Below, piece after piece: positions 17,813 to 26,534 of a DNA stretch of 64,000 nt. How positions within the stretch are numbered: position 1 is the first letter of the stretch; each line of letters opens with the position of its first letter. Origin of the DNA: Desulfosoma sp. (GTDB lineage Bacteria; Desulfobacterota; Syntrophobacteria; Syntrophobacterales; DSM-9756); contig JBBFKY010000006.1 of assembly GCA_037481875.1 (NCBI GenBank), positions 62,001-126,000 of the forward strand, given 5' to 3'. The translations under genes were made by a program, and so were the position numbers. The notes below the pieces were generated by a model. That model was not told the origin of the DNA. It made no database searches and saw only the letters and a program-made list of their open reading frames with translations.

Positions 17813-19071
17813 GAACGTAACATCCTCCACAAAAGGGCCAGGGCATGTTGTACTGATTGTTCTTGGACAATGCGACGACTGCCATGAAAATGGTGGCGTT
17901 CCACCAAAGTGCGATTTTCAAAGACACATCCGATGAATACGGTCCCCACCGGTTTTAGGGCCGACCCTCCCGTAGGTCCGGCAATCCCGGTAACCGCCAA
18001 GGCCGCCTGGGCCTTTGACCGGTTTAAGGCTCCTTGAGCCATGGCTTCACACACAGGACGACTTACAGCCCCATGGGTGACCAAAAGGTCTTCCGGCACA
18101 CCAAGCAGCTCCTTTTTCGCTTGGTTGCTGTACGTCACAAAGCCTCTATCGAAATAGTCTGAAGCACCGGGGACGGACGCGATCCGCGCCGCCAGAAGGC
18201 CTCCCGTGCAGGATTCGGCCACCGCCAGTTTCCAGGACCTTCGGCGCAGCAACTCACCCACCACCTTTTCCAAGGTTTCATCATCGCGGCCGATAACATG
18301 TTCTTCACCCAAAAGAATCCTCAGTTCCTTTTCGGCCGCCTCCAGGCGCTCCCTGGCCTGCACTTGATCTTCAGCGGTAACCAAAAAAGTCACCCAGTTT
18401 TCACCCATCTGCGGCAGGTACCCCACTTTGACCCCATAGGAGACGGCGTCAAAGGCGCTCAATCGCTCGTTGATTTCCGTTTCCATCAGGCCGTAGATAC
18501 GAAGAAAACGCTGCCCACACACAGGTCTTTCGGGGAATCGGCGCATGAGGTCGGGCAGGACAACTTCTTGAAGAAGGATTTCCATCTCATGAGGCACCCC
18601 GGGAAGAAAATATAAGGGAACTCCTTGATGCTCCAGGGAAAAACCAGCCATGGGGCGTCCCGGAGCCAACCGAATCGCCCCTTGAGGCAGTTGGGCCAGA
18701 CGGCTTAATCTTTCAGTCCAGACACCACCTCGAGCTTCCACACGGTCCATCAAACTTTTCAAATCCGTTTCATCCACCGCCATAGGAAGGGCAAAGGCTT
18801 GGGTTACGGCCGATTTGGTCCGATCGTCATCCGTCGGCCCTAAACCTCCTGTGACGATCACAAACCGGCTCTGGGCCGTCAGCTGTTCCAGCTGCATGGC
18901 AATGGCCTCTTCGACGTCTTCAACCACCACCACTTTTTGCAAACGAAACCCATGCGCTTTCAACACGCCAGCGATGTGATGCGCGTTAGTGTTGAGGATC
19001 TCGCCCAGGAGAATCTCATCCCCGATGGTGAGAAGCGAGCCTCGAATATCCGGGCATATTTTTTGACCCAT
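17809..19071 (-). CDS. cinA: CinA-family competence/damage-inducible protein (NMN deamidase domain)
   Basis: The 420-residue protein has two domains. The N-terminal half is a MoaB/MogA-like fold (LTIGDEILLGEILNTNAH, VTGGLGPTDDDRTK) with ADP-ribose pyrophosphatase activity in related proteins. The C-terminal half is a CinA_C domain (VAESCTGGLLAARIASVPGAS, ALAVTGIAGPTGG), the NMN amidohydrolase that recycles NMN to nicotinate mononucleotide. The ATG at 19071 shares its A with the larC stop (TGATG), so the genes are coupled. cinA next to recA is a recurrent arrangement in bacteria. pncA-like and pncB genes elsewhere in the window also feed NAD salvage. Confidence 0.93.
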   Translation of the reverse strand: MGQKICPDIRGSLLTIGDEILLGEILNTNAHHIAGVLKAHGFRLQKVVVVEDVEEAIAMQLEQLTAQSRFVIVTGGLGPTDDDRTKSAVTQAFALPMAVDETDLKSLMDRVEARGGVWTERLSRLAQLPQGAIRLAPGRPMAGFSLEHQGVPLYFLPGVPHEMEILLQEVVLPDLMRRFPERPVCGQRFLRIYGLMETEINERLSAFDAVSYGVKVGYLPQMGENWVTFLVTAEDQVQARERLEAAEKELRILLGEEHVIGRDDETLEKVVGELLRRRSWKLAVAESCTGGLLAARIASVPGASDYFDRGFVTYSNQAKKELLGVPEDLLVTHGAVSRPVCEAMAQGALNRSKAQAALAVTGIAGPTGGSALKPVGTVFIGCVFENRTLVERHHFHGSRRIVQEQSVQHALALLWRMLRS

Positions 19072-20267
19072 CACCCCTTCGACTCACAAGCTTTCTTGGT
19101 CAGTTTTTCCCAACCCAGGCGCCGCACTTCTTCGTAGATGTGAGGTAAAGGCAGACCACTACGCCGGGCGGCTTCCTTGCAATCTTCGTATTCCGGCTGA
19201 CATCGTAGCGTCCCGTCCGGAAGCGTGGCCGTTTTGACCTTTAGCTCTCCCCAAGGAGTATCCACGTGCATGAAAGCCCGCGGCAATTCCACTCGATCCA
19301 CCTCATGAAAACGCACCCCTAACGTGCTGCTCTCCGAAAAAACGCGTGCCGCGATACGATCCTTGAGCGGCGGTTCCATGAGAATACGGACCAAGGTAGC
19401 CGGCCTGTTCTTTTTCATGAACACGGGAACAAACACCACATCCAGGGCTCCTTCGGCAAAACAGGCTGCCATGAGATGTTCATAAAATTCCGGATTCATG
19501 TCATCGATCTGCGTTTCCATGATCATCAGCCGTCGGCTCACGAGTGCGGAATGGGATTCGCCCACCATGAGCCGTAACACATTGGGCGGGTTTTCTGCTT
19601 CATGAGCCCCCACCCCATAGCCTACCGTCTTCAGGACCATTTCGGGAAGAGGTCCAAAATCTTGGCATAAACTACTGAGAATAGCAGCTCCCGTAGGTGT
19701 CACCAATTCCCGCTCCACGCCTCCGTCTCGAACAGGAACCCCTTCCAACAAAGCCACCGTCGCCGGTGCCGGCACAGGAAGCACCCCATGGCTTGACAGA
19801 ACACGTCCTCGCCCAAGAGGCAACGGGGAAGCATATAGCCTTTCAATACCCAACAGATCCAGCCCTACCACGGCGCCCACCACGTCCACCACGGTGTCCA
19901 CCGCACCGATTTCATGAAAATGCACGTCTTCCAGCGCTACACCGTGCACTCTGGCTTCCGCACGCGCCAGCCGTTCAAAAACATACAGGGCTTTGTCTTT
20001 AACCGTGCCGGGCAGGGAAGACGCTGAAACAAGTTGACGAATATCCCGAAAGTGTCGCAGAGGCGGCGAGTCTTCCTCATGGATGAGAACCCGCGTGCCT
20101 GTGATGGCTCCTCGAGATTCCTTACGGGTCTCCAGATGCCATCCTGGTAGATTCAAAGCGGCCAAAGCCTCAGTCAGGGCTTTTTCGGCAAGCCCGGCAT
20201 CGATCAAGGCACCGAGGATCATGTCCCCGCTCGCTCCGGAAAAGGCATCAAAATAGGCTAGGCGCAT
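19071..20267 (-). CDS. larC: LarC, nickel-insertion protein for the nickel-pincer cofactor
   Basis: The 398-residue protein belongs to the LarC family, which inserts nickel into pyridinium-3,5-bisthiocarboxylic acid mononucleotide to give the cofactor of lactate racemase LarA. Signature parts are the start YFDAFSGASGDMILGALIDAG, the histidine pair in EDVHFHEIGAVDTVVD and the ELVTPTGAAIL motif. It is a single continuous frame, unlike the frameshifted lactobacillus gene. larA, larB and larE are not in the window. It overlaps the lon stop region by 10 bases and cinA by one base, so it is embedded in a housekeeping operon. Confidence 0.9.
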   Translation of the reverse strand: MRLAYFDAFSGASGDMILGALIDAGLAEKALTEALAALNLPGWHLETRKESRGAITGTRVLIHEEDSPPLRHFRDIRQLVSASSLPGTVKDKALYVFERLARAEARVHGVALEDVHFHEIGAVDTVVDVVGAVVGLDLLGIERLYASPLPLGRGRVLSSHGVLPVPAPATVALLEGVPVRDGGVERELVTPTGAAILSSLCQDFGPLPEMVLKTVGYGVGAHEAENPPNVLRLMVGESHSALVSRRLMIMETQIDDMNPEFYEHLMAACFAEGALDVVFVPVFMKKNRPATLVRILMEPPLKDRIAARVFSESSTLGVRFHEVDRVELPRAFMHVDTPWGELKVKTATLPDGTLRCQPEYEDCKEAARRSGLPLPHIYEEVRRLGWEKLTKKACESKG

Positions 20268-22612
20268 GCCGTTCCTTTATTCATGCCGAACAGTCTTTCC
20301 AAGAGCTCGTCCATATGGGTCAAGGAGATGAACTGGACGGCGCGTGTCACATACGCCGGTAACTGTTGAACATCATCCATGTTGCCTCGAGGGATGAAAA
20401 CCAGATCGATGCCTGAACGCGCCGCAGCCAGAGCTTTTTCTCGAAATCCTCCCACTGGAAGCACGTCCCCCAACAGTGAAATCTCTCCTGTCATGGCGCA
20501 CCGTTGTCCCAAAGGCTTTTGGAGCAACGCGGAGGCCAAAGCGGCACCCAGAGCCATGCCTGCCGAAGGTCCATCCTTGGGCACGGCCCCGGCCGGCACA
20601 TGAATATGCACATCCATCTTTTCATGAAAATCCGCAGGCAACCCCCATCGATGGGCTCGAGTGCGAAGAAAGCTCAAAGCCGCCTGCGCCGATTCCTTCA
20701 TGACGGTTCCCAAATGTCCCGTGAGAACCACGGCACCTTTGCCCGGCATGACGGCTGCTTCGATACGTAGCACCTCACCGCCGTGCGGTGTCCAAGCTAA
20801 AGCCAAGGCAATTCCGGGCACACTGGGAAGCTGGTGCGAGGAAAAATCCTTGAGAGGAGGTCCCAGAAAGCGTTCCAAGCCTTTTTTGGAAACTCGAAAT
20901 GGAGCACGCCCACCAGCGGCACGATTTCTCGCAGCCTTACGGCATAGGGTGCCCAAGACCCGTTCCAGTTGCCGCACACCCGATTCCCGTGTGTAACAGC
21001 GTATGAGTTCCACAAGCACCGAGTCGCTGATGGAGACATCTCCAGGGGTTAAGCCATGTTCCTTCATCTGTCGAGGCAACAGATAGGATCGGGCAATCAC
21101 CAGCTTGTCCCTGTCCGTATAGCCGGAAAGGGTCAGCACCTCCATTCGGTCCGCCAAGGCCGCCGGTACATGCTCCAAACTGTTGGCCGTGGCGATGAAC
21201 AACACTTGGGACAGATCAAAAGCCACATTCAGGTAATGATCGGAAAAGGCTTTGTTTTGTTCTGGATCCAGCACTTCGAGAAGCGCCGCGGCCGGATCCC
21301 CTCGAGCATCGGATCCGATCTTGTCGATCTCATCCAGCATGAAAACGGGGTTCTTCGTTCCGGCCTGTCGCAGTCCCTGAATGATGCGCCCAGGCAACGC
21401 GCCAAGGTAGGTGCGTCGATGTCCTCGAATTTCCGCCTCGTCTCGTAGACCCCCCAAAGAAACACGCACAAATCGGCGTCCCATGGCTCGGGCGATGGAT
21501 CGCCCCAATGATGTCTTGCCAACACCCGGTGGACCCACGAGGCAGAGAATGGAGCCTTTGAGACTGCCTTTCAGGCTGCAGGCGGCGAGAAAATCCAGGA
21601 TGTGTTCTTTGATGGCTTCCATGTCGTGATGATCGGCATCCAAGACACGAGCCGCCTCCGCAAGATCCAAACGGTCGTCGGTCCTACGCTGCCAAGGCAT
21701 CTCGATGAGCCAGTCGAGATACGTGCGGACCAAGGAAGCTTCCGCAGCATCGCTTTGCATCATCCCAAGCCGATCCAATTCACGCATGGCCACCTGGTAA
21801 GCTTCAGAACTCATGCCCGCCGCTTGGATTTTTTCCCTGTAAATCCTCTCTTCCTTGTCTTCATCCCATTCACCCAGTTCTCGACGAATGGTTTTGAGTT
21901 GCTCTCGAAGATAGCGTTCCCTTTGACGTCGAAGAAGGGCCCTTTCGGCTTCGGACTCGATTTCTTGCTGCACTTCGGCTTTCTGCAGTTCTTCGGCCAA
22001 AGCCTCGGCCACTGTGCTCAGACGCTCCAAGGGATCCGCAATCCCCATCAGGCGGCAACACACATGAGGCTCCAAGTGCAGGTTCATGGCCAGCAAATCG
22101 GCCAATCGACCGGGAGAAGAAGCGCTCTGCAGCACGGCTTCCGCATCCGCTGCGTGCATGCCTCGCAGCGTGAAAAGCTTCAATCCCATTTGACGGACTT
22201 TGGAGAGCAAAGGGAAAAGGGTTTCATCGAAAAGCACGTCCAAGTCCATCAGAGGTTCCACGTGAACCATAAGTCCAAAGGATCGCGAAATCACATGATG
22301 CACGCGAGCCTTGGCAATTCCTTGAACGAGAATTTTCACTCGACCGTCTTCCAAGGGTGTGTTTTTCAAAATCAAGGCCACACAACCCAAGACCCCGTCC
22401 CAGGAAGATGCGCCGGAAGTCTCGAGATCGCACACGCCGTTGTCACCGCAGCACGCCGCCAAAAAAATGTATCGACCGGTCTTTTCCGCTTCAGATAAAG
22501 CAGCCTTCTCCGCAGGTTCCGAAAGGAACAAGGGAAGGATCATGGCGGGAAAAAGCATTGTGTGACGTAGAGGTAGTACCGGTAAATCCGTAGGCCATGA
22601 GGGTGTGGTCAT
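20258..22612 (-). CDS. lon: ATP-dependent Lon protease
   Basis: The 784-residue LonA-type protease degrades misfolded and regulatory proteins. The N-terminal substrate domain starts PVLPLRHTMLFPAMILPL. The AAA+ module has Walker A GPPGVGKTSLGRS and Walker B VFMLDEIDKIG. The protease domain has the catalytic serine in KDGPSAGMALG and lysine in PVGGFREKALAA. The length is normal for LonA. The sequence is somewhat divergent and lacks a long C-terminal tail, so it may be one of several Lon paralogues. Its 3' end overlaps larC. Confidence 0.94.
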   Translation of the reverse strand: MTTPSWPTDLPVLPLRHTMLFPAMILPLFLSEPAEKAALSEAEKTGRYIFLAACCGDNGVCDLETSGASSWDGVLGCVALILKNTPLEDGRVKILVQGIAKARVHHVISRSFGLMVHVEPLMDLDVLFDETLFPLLSKVRQMGLKLFTLRGMHAADAEAVLQSASSPGRLADLLAMNLHLEPHVCCRLMGIADPLERLSTVAEALAEELQKAEVQQEIESEAERALLRRQRERYLREQLKTIRRELGEWDEDKEERIYREKIQAAGMSSEAYQVAMRELDRLGMMQSDAAEASLVRTYLDWLIEMPWQRRTDDRLDLAEAARVLDADHHDMEAIKEHILDFLAACSLKGSLKGSILCLVGPPGVGKTSLGRSIARAMGRRFVRVSLGGLRDEAEIRGHRRTYLGALPGRIIQGLRQAGTKNPVFMLDEIDKIGSDARGDPAAALLEVLDPEQNKAFSDHYLNVAFDLSQVLFIATANSLEHVPAALADRMEVLTLSGYTDRDKLVIARSYLLPRQMKEHGLTPGDVSISDSVLVELIRCYTRESGVRQLERVLGTLCRKAARNRAAGGRAPFRVSKKGLERFLGPPLKDFSSHQLPSVPGIALALAWTPHGGEVLRIEAAVMPGKGAVVLTGHLGTVMKESAQAALSFLRTRAHRWGLPADFHEKMDVHIHVPAGAVPKDGPSAGMALGAALASALLQKPLGQRCAMTGEISLLGDVLPVGGFREKALAAARSGIDLVFIPRGNMDDVQQLPAYVTRAVQFISLTHMDELLERLFGMNKGTACA

Positions 22613-22816
22613 GGTGCGGTGTCGTCCTCCCGCATCCCCTTAACAGCGCCTTCCCATCCTTGTCAACACACGAGCGTCTTGAAACAAAATTTTCGAAGAC
22701 TCTCAAGGTTTACCTTTGTTTTTAGGCGGATTTCGCTTCCCTCCATCCGTCCTACTGGTTTACGGCCTTCTGGGTTTCTGGGTCCCCTAAGGACGCATGA
22801 AAGGCGCCGCCGTCTC

Positions 22817-22845
22817 TTGACACTGAAAGGGGTGAATGGTAGTTA
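22817..22845 (+). promoter_or_regulatory. Sigma-70 promoter for the tRNA-Ser pair
   Basis: TTGACA (22817-22822), a 17-base spacer and TAGTTA (22840-22845) lie 24 bases before the first tRNA gene on the plus strand. The -35 box is perfect, the spacing optimal and the -10 box imperfect. Confidence 0.6.
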
Positions 22846-22868
22846 GACGCAACCCAGATTCACCCCGT

Positions 22869-22961
22869 GGAGGGATGGCCGAGTGGTTTAAGGCGGCGGT
22901 CTTGAAAACCGTTGGTCGGTTAGCAGCCGGCCCGTGGGTTCGAATCCTACTCCCTCCGCCA
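22869..22961 (+). tRNA. tRNA-Ser (anticodon TGA)
   Basis: The acceptor arms GGAGGGA and TCCCTCC pair and CCA is encoded. A long serine-type variable arm (GTTGGTCGG...CCGGCCCG region) and a T-arm GGTTCGAATCC are present. The anticodon loop CTTGAAA gives TGA, reading UCN codons. Confidence 0.95.
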
Positions 22962-22976
22962 AAAAGTGCGTTGTCT

Positions 22977-23069
22977 GGAGAGATGGCCGAGTCGGCTGAA
23001 GGCGCTCGCCTGCTAAGCGAGTGTACTCCGAAAGGGGTACCGAGGGTTCGAATCCCTCTCTCTCCGCCA
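22977..23069 (+). tRNA. tRNA-Ser (anticodon GCT)
   Basis: The acceptor arms GGAGAGA and TCTCTCC pair, and discriminator G and CCA are encoded. A long variable arm (TACTCCGAAAGGGGTA) and GGTTCGAATCC T-arm are present. The anticodon loop CTGCTAA gives GCT, reading AGC/AGU. It lies 15 bases after the other tRNA-Ser, probably one transcript. Confidence 0.95.
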
Positions 23070-23081
23070 TTCCAAAAACAT

Positions 23082-23109
23082 AGCCCATCCCCGTGGGGAT
23101 GGGCTTTTG
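23082..23109 (+). terminator. Intrinsic terminator after the tRNA-Ser pair
   Basis: AGCCCATCCCC pairs with GGGGATGGGCT around a short loop, followed by TTTGCTGTTGT. It sits 12 bases after the second tRNA. Confidence 0.8.
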
Positions 23110-23184
23110 CTGTTGTATGGCGCTACAAGCCCCCTATGCCGCCCTGTTTCTAGGAAAGCGTGGCATCACTCGGAGGAGAGGATC

Positions 23185-23694
23185 ATGCAAGAAGAATCGA
23201 AACAATGGACGCACCTGGACAGTCAAGGCCATGCCAAAATGGTGGATGTCAGCGATAAGGCCCCCACTTGGCGTGAAGCTCGAGCCCAAGGTCAGGTGCG
23301 CATGGCCGCATCCACGCTCCAGCGTATTCTGGAAGGCACCGTGGTCAAGGGCAATGTGCTGGACACGGCTCGTCTGGCCGGAATTATGGCGGCAAAAAAA
23401 ACCTGGGATCTCATCCCACTGTGCCATCCTCTGCCTTTAACCTCCATAGACGTTTTCGTGGAACCGGATCCTGATCTGCCCGGCGTGCGTTTGGAAGCTC
23501 GAACCAAAACCTTTGATCGTACGGGTGTGGAAATGGAAGCCCTGGTGGCTGTCACCCATGCCGCCTTGACCATTTACGATATGTGCAAGGCGCTGGATCG
23601 ATCCATGGTCCTGGAAAATATTCGGCTGACTTACAAGGCCGGAGGACGAAGCGGGACTTTTGAGCTGCAAGGTTCCACCGTGTCCACGCTTTGA
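23185..23694 (+). CDS. moaC: Cyclic pyranopterin monophosphate synthase (MoaC)
   Basis: The 169-residue protein converts the MoaA product to cyclic pyranopterin monophosphate in molybdenum cofactor synthesis. Motifs seen are [34 protein letters not shown] and [23 protein letters not shown], all central to the active site. The start is ATG 23185 with GGAGGAG upstream; earlier in-frame codons run into the tRNA terminator. No other moa genes are adjacent. The dksA-like gene follows about 120 bases downstream. Confidence 0.96.
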   Translation: MQEESKQWTHLDSQGHAKMVDVSDKAPTWREARAQGQVRMAASTLQRILEGTVVKGNVLDTARLAGIMAAKKTWDLIPLCHPLPLTSIDVFVEPDPDLPGVRLEARTKTFDRTGVEMEALVAVTHAALTIYDMCKALDRSMVLENIRLTYKAGGRSGTFELQGSTVSTL

Positions 23695-23815
23695 CAAATG
23701 AACCGAGCATCTGAGTTCGCTTCCGCTCGAGAGACCGTGATGATTTTAGACTTTACAAACCGGCATGCCTCATGCTAGCGAACATCCCTTCATGACAGCG
23801 CGCGGAGGATTCGCC

Positions 23816-24178
23816 ATGGACCAAGAGACTCTGGCTTATTTCAAAGAAATTCTTGAACAGCGACTGCGCGAGCTTATCGAAGAAGCGGAAAAGACGGTAA
23901 CCGGCATGACCGATGAAGGGGAGACTTTTCCAGACCCCACCGACAGGGCCTCTCTGGAATCGGACCGCAACTTCATGCTGCGCATTCGCGATCGAGAACG
24001 CAAGCTCATCACCAAAATTCGTGAGGCTCTTCAGCGCATTGAAGATGGCTCTTACGGCATCTGCGAGGCCTGCGGGGATGATATCGGTGTCGAGCGGCTT
24101 AAGGCTCGCCCGGTGACCACCTTGTGTATTGACTGCAAACGCCGGCAAGAAGCTTTGGAAAAGATTCGAGAAGCTTAA
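23816..24178 (+). CDS. dksA: DksA/TraR-family RNA polymerase-binding zinc protein
   Basis: The 120-residue protein has the coiled-coil plus zinc-finger architecture of DksA, which enters the RNA polymerase secondary channel and works with ppGpp at rRNA and amino-acid promoters. The coiled-coil tip carries DPTDRAS, matching the acidic DxxDxA motif, and the zinc finger is CEACGDD with a CIDCK pair. It is shorter than E. coli DksA (151 residues), as is common in this lineage. GGAGG precedes ATG 23816. Its stop overlaps the convergent birA stop. Confidence 0.9.
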   Translation: MDQETLAYFKEILEQRLRELIEEAEKTVTGMTDEGETFPDPTDRASLESDRNFMLRIRDRERKLITKIREALQRIEDGSYGICEACGDDIGVERLKARPVTTLCIDCKRRQEALEKIREA

Positions 24179-25233
24179 GATGCGGACGGTTCGGCCTCAT
24201 CCTGCTCAACCTCACGAAGATGCAGGATGTCGCCGACCCAAACCGTTTCTTGACGCCCTTCCAAGGTTTCCAGCACCAAGGCACCGCGGTCCGTCAGGTC
24301 TCGTGCCACGCCTTCCAGGATGCCTTCCGCTCCCTGAAGTCGAACCTTTTTTCCCAAGACGGCCGAAAACTCCAACAGGTTCGGTCGAAGCCCTTTTAGG
24401 CCCTCCGTCATATAAAAATCATAAATTTTTTCGAAGGTGTTCAGAAAACCTGCCAAGACCTGGGCTCGGCTCCACGGCAGGGATGCCTTGCCAGCCCCCT
24501 CCACCAAGATCTTTTCACACTCCATGGCTACGGACGTTGCGGGATAGAGAATGTCCTCAGGAAAATCCTCTTGACGGTGTAGAACATTGACACCGACGCC
24601 CACCACCAAAAACTGAATGCAGTCGGGATCCGAGTGCATTTCCGTGAGAATCCCTGCAACTTTTTTCCCTGAGATCAACACATCGTTAGGCCACTTGACG
24701 CGGGCATTCAGAGCGTAATGATCTTGGAAAAATTTGGCTAGGCTCAAAGCGGCCACGAGGGTTATTTCAGGGCCGTGACGTGGCGGCAACTCAGGCCTCA
24801 AGATCATGGACACATAAAGGCCTAGACCTTTCGGCGAAACCCACGACCTTCGAAGTCGCCCTCGACCCGCCGTCTGCTCTTCAGCCACCACCGTGGTTCC
24901 ATGCACAGCCTGGGAACGAGCCAACTCCATGGCACGATCATTGGTCGATGCCAGCTTTTCATGGTATTCGTAAGCACGGCCGAGCCATCGAGTTTGCAAA
25001 AGAGGTATCACTTCTTCGGGCATCAAAGAATGACTGACGGATTTTAGGCGGTAACCTTTTTTGGTCTGGCTTTCGATCTGGTAACCTCGAGATCGAAGCG
25101 TGCGTATGTGTTTCCAAACCGCCGTGCGTGATATTCCCAAGGACGCGGCCAGTTCATTTCCGGAAACGGTTTCATGGCAGCGCCTCTTCAGTTCAGCCAA
25201 CACGGCAAGATACGTGTCCGAACGATCCTTCAT
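24175..25233 (-). CDS. birA: Bifunctional biotin ligase/biotin operon repressor
   Basis: The 352-residue protein has an N-terminal winged helix (VSGNELAASLGISRTAVWKHI) that can bind DNA. The biotin-protein ligase core contains STNDRAMELA, the GRGRLRRSW loop that binds biotinyl-5'-AMP and the KWPNDVL motif. A C-terminal SH3-like domain follows. It biotinylates carriers of carboxylases and may repress biotin genes, although no bio gene is in the window. The ATG overlaps the cobS stop by four bases, making it the last gene of the parAB-cobUS operon. Confidence 0.93.
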   Translation of the reverse strand: MKDRSDTYLAVLAELKRRCHETVSGNELAASLGISRTAVWKHIRTLRSRGYQIESQTKKGYRLKSVSHSLMPEEVIPLLQTRWLGRAYEYHEKLASTNDRAMELARSQAVHGTTVVAEEQTAGRGRLRRSWVSPKGLGLYVSMILRPELPPRHGPEITLVAALSLAKFFQDHYALNARVKWPNDVLISGKKVAGILTEMHSDPDCIQFLVVGVGVNVLHRQEDFPEDILYPATSVAMECEKILVEGAGKASLPWSRAQVLAGFLNTFEKIYDFYMTEGLKGLRPNLLEFSAVLGKKVRLQGAEGILEGVARDLTDRGALVLETLEGRQETVWVGDILHLREVEQDEAEPSAS

Positions 25234-25991
25234 GGGCCGACTCCTTGAACCGTTATCAGAGCCGCGTGGTAGAGAAGGATTTCCGTCACTTCATTCACCG
25301 TCCCCAACATATCCCCTGTCATGCCTCCGAGCCATCGTTTCGCAATCTTTTGAAAAACAAGGGCCGACGCCACGGTTGTGGTCACCATGACGATGGCCCA
25401 CAGACCTTCAAGCACAGCGGCACTCAGGAAAGCCCACACAGAAGCCCAAAGCCATTCGGAACGCCCCATGCCTTCCACAAAGACTCTGCCCAAGCCGCCT
25501 TCGGATCGAGCATACGCCACCTTGTGCATGGACAGCACCATGGCATAGCGGCTGAGAGCAGGCACAAGCACCAGCGCCGACCATCGGTGCGCCTCAAGAA
25601 GGCCGGAAACAGAAAAGACCTTGAGACCGATCCCAAAAACCAAGGCAAGAACTCCAAAAGATCCGACACGGCTGTCTTTCATGATCTCGAGGCGCCGCTC
25701 GATCTTGTGGGATCCTCCCATACCGTCGGCCACATCCGCCAATCCGTCCAAGTGCAGGCCTCGCGTTAGCCAGGCTCCTAAAGCCACCACCCAGCAGGCG
25801 CTCAACTGAGGAGAAAAGCAAACCTCCAAGCCCCAGCCCGTCACCGCCTGAAAAGCGCCGACAATGAGCCCCACCAAGGGGAAGGCCGCAAGGGATTTCA
25901 CCACCTCTTCATCGCTATAGACCCTGGAGCCTTGACCCGGAAGACGCAGCCGCGTCAGAAACCCCAAGGCCATGCCAAAATGATTCCACAT
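25230..25991 (-). CDS. cobS: Adenosylcobinamide-GDP ribazoletransferase
   Basis: The 253-residue integral membrane enzyme joins adenosylcobinamide-GDP and alpha-ribazole in the last steps of B12 assembly. The family motif RGLHLDGLADVADGMGG is near residue 75, with KDSRVGSFGVLAL after it and GGMTGDMLGTVNEVTEI near the C-terminus. Several hydrophobic segments fit its membrane location. It follows cobU by 12 bases and overlaps birA by four. The B12-binding radical SAM protein at 5.3 kb is one possible consumer. Confidence 0.94.
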   Translation of the reverse strand: MWNHFGMALGFLTRLRLPGQGSRVYSDEEVVKSLAAFPLVGLIVGAFQAVTGWGLEVCFSPQLSACWVVALGAWLTRGLHLDGLADVADGMGGSHKIERRLEIMKDSRVGSFGVLALVFGIGLKVFSVSGLLEAHRWSALVLVPALSRYAMVLSMHKVAYARSEGGLGRVFVEGMGRSEWLWASVWAFLSAAVLEGLWAIVMVTTTVASALVFQKIAKRWLGGMTGDMLGTVNEVTEILLYHAALITVQGVGP

Positions 25992-26003
25992 GGCGTCGGC
26001 TCC

Positions 26004-26534
26004 CTACCGGGGTTTCAGGAGGATAGGAATGCCGGCAATGACATAGGTGACCGATCGACAAACTTCGGCAATTCTCTGATTGGCCCAGCCGGCCAAATCC
26101 CGATAGGATCGAGCCAGGGCATTGGCCGGCACGATACCGCAACCCACTTCGTTGGCAACCAGAAACACGGGGGAACGGGCCGAATGAAGCACCTCACACA
26201 AAAAAATCACGTGGGCTTTGGCCTCTTGATCTCTCAAGGAAAGGAGAAGGTTCGAATACCATAAAGTAAGACAATCCACCAGAATTGGAGCGGGCTCAGT
26301 ATCCAGTTTCTGGAGAATTTCCGAAAGATGAACAGGACATTCAATGGTCCGCCACGAAGGCCCGCGTCGGCTTTGGTGTTCCTGCACCCGCTTGGCCATT
26401 TCATCATCCAGGATTTGCGCTGTGGCCACGTAGCGATAAGGTGGGGTCAAGGCCTGCACCAGTGATTCAGCATACGTGCTCTTGCCGCTTCTCGCTCCAC
26501 CCAGGATGAGATGAGGGGTGTCAGGCCGTTTCAT
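26004..26534 (-). CDS. cobU: Adenosylcobinamide kinase/guanylyltransferase
   Basis: The 176-residue bifunctional enzyme phosphorylates adenosylcobinamide and adds GMP. The P-loop GGARSGKSTYAESL is at residues 12-25. RYVATAQILDDEMAKRVQEH and LVDCLTLWYSNLL are typical, as is the VANEVGCGIVP motif. The ATGA start overlaps the parB stop, so it is translationally coupled to a chromosome-partition gene, an unusual partnership. Confidence 0.94.
   Translation of the reverse strand: MKRPDTPHLILGGARSGKSTYAESLVQALTPPYRYVATAQILDDEMAKRVQEHQSRRGPSWRTIECPVHLSEILQKLDTEPAPILVDCLTLWYSNLLLSLRDQEAKAHVIFLCEVLHSARSPVFLVANEVGCGIVPANALARSYRDLAGWANQRIAEVCRSVTYVIAGIPILLKPR

Noticed and set aside
22253-22270. CACGTG element with GGTTC and AACC flanks inside lon as a second parS
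   Set aside because: The right arm does not match the consensus and the flanks are not symmetric, so it is unlikely to bind ParB.
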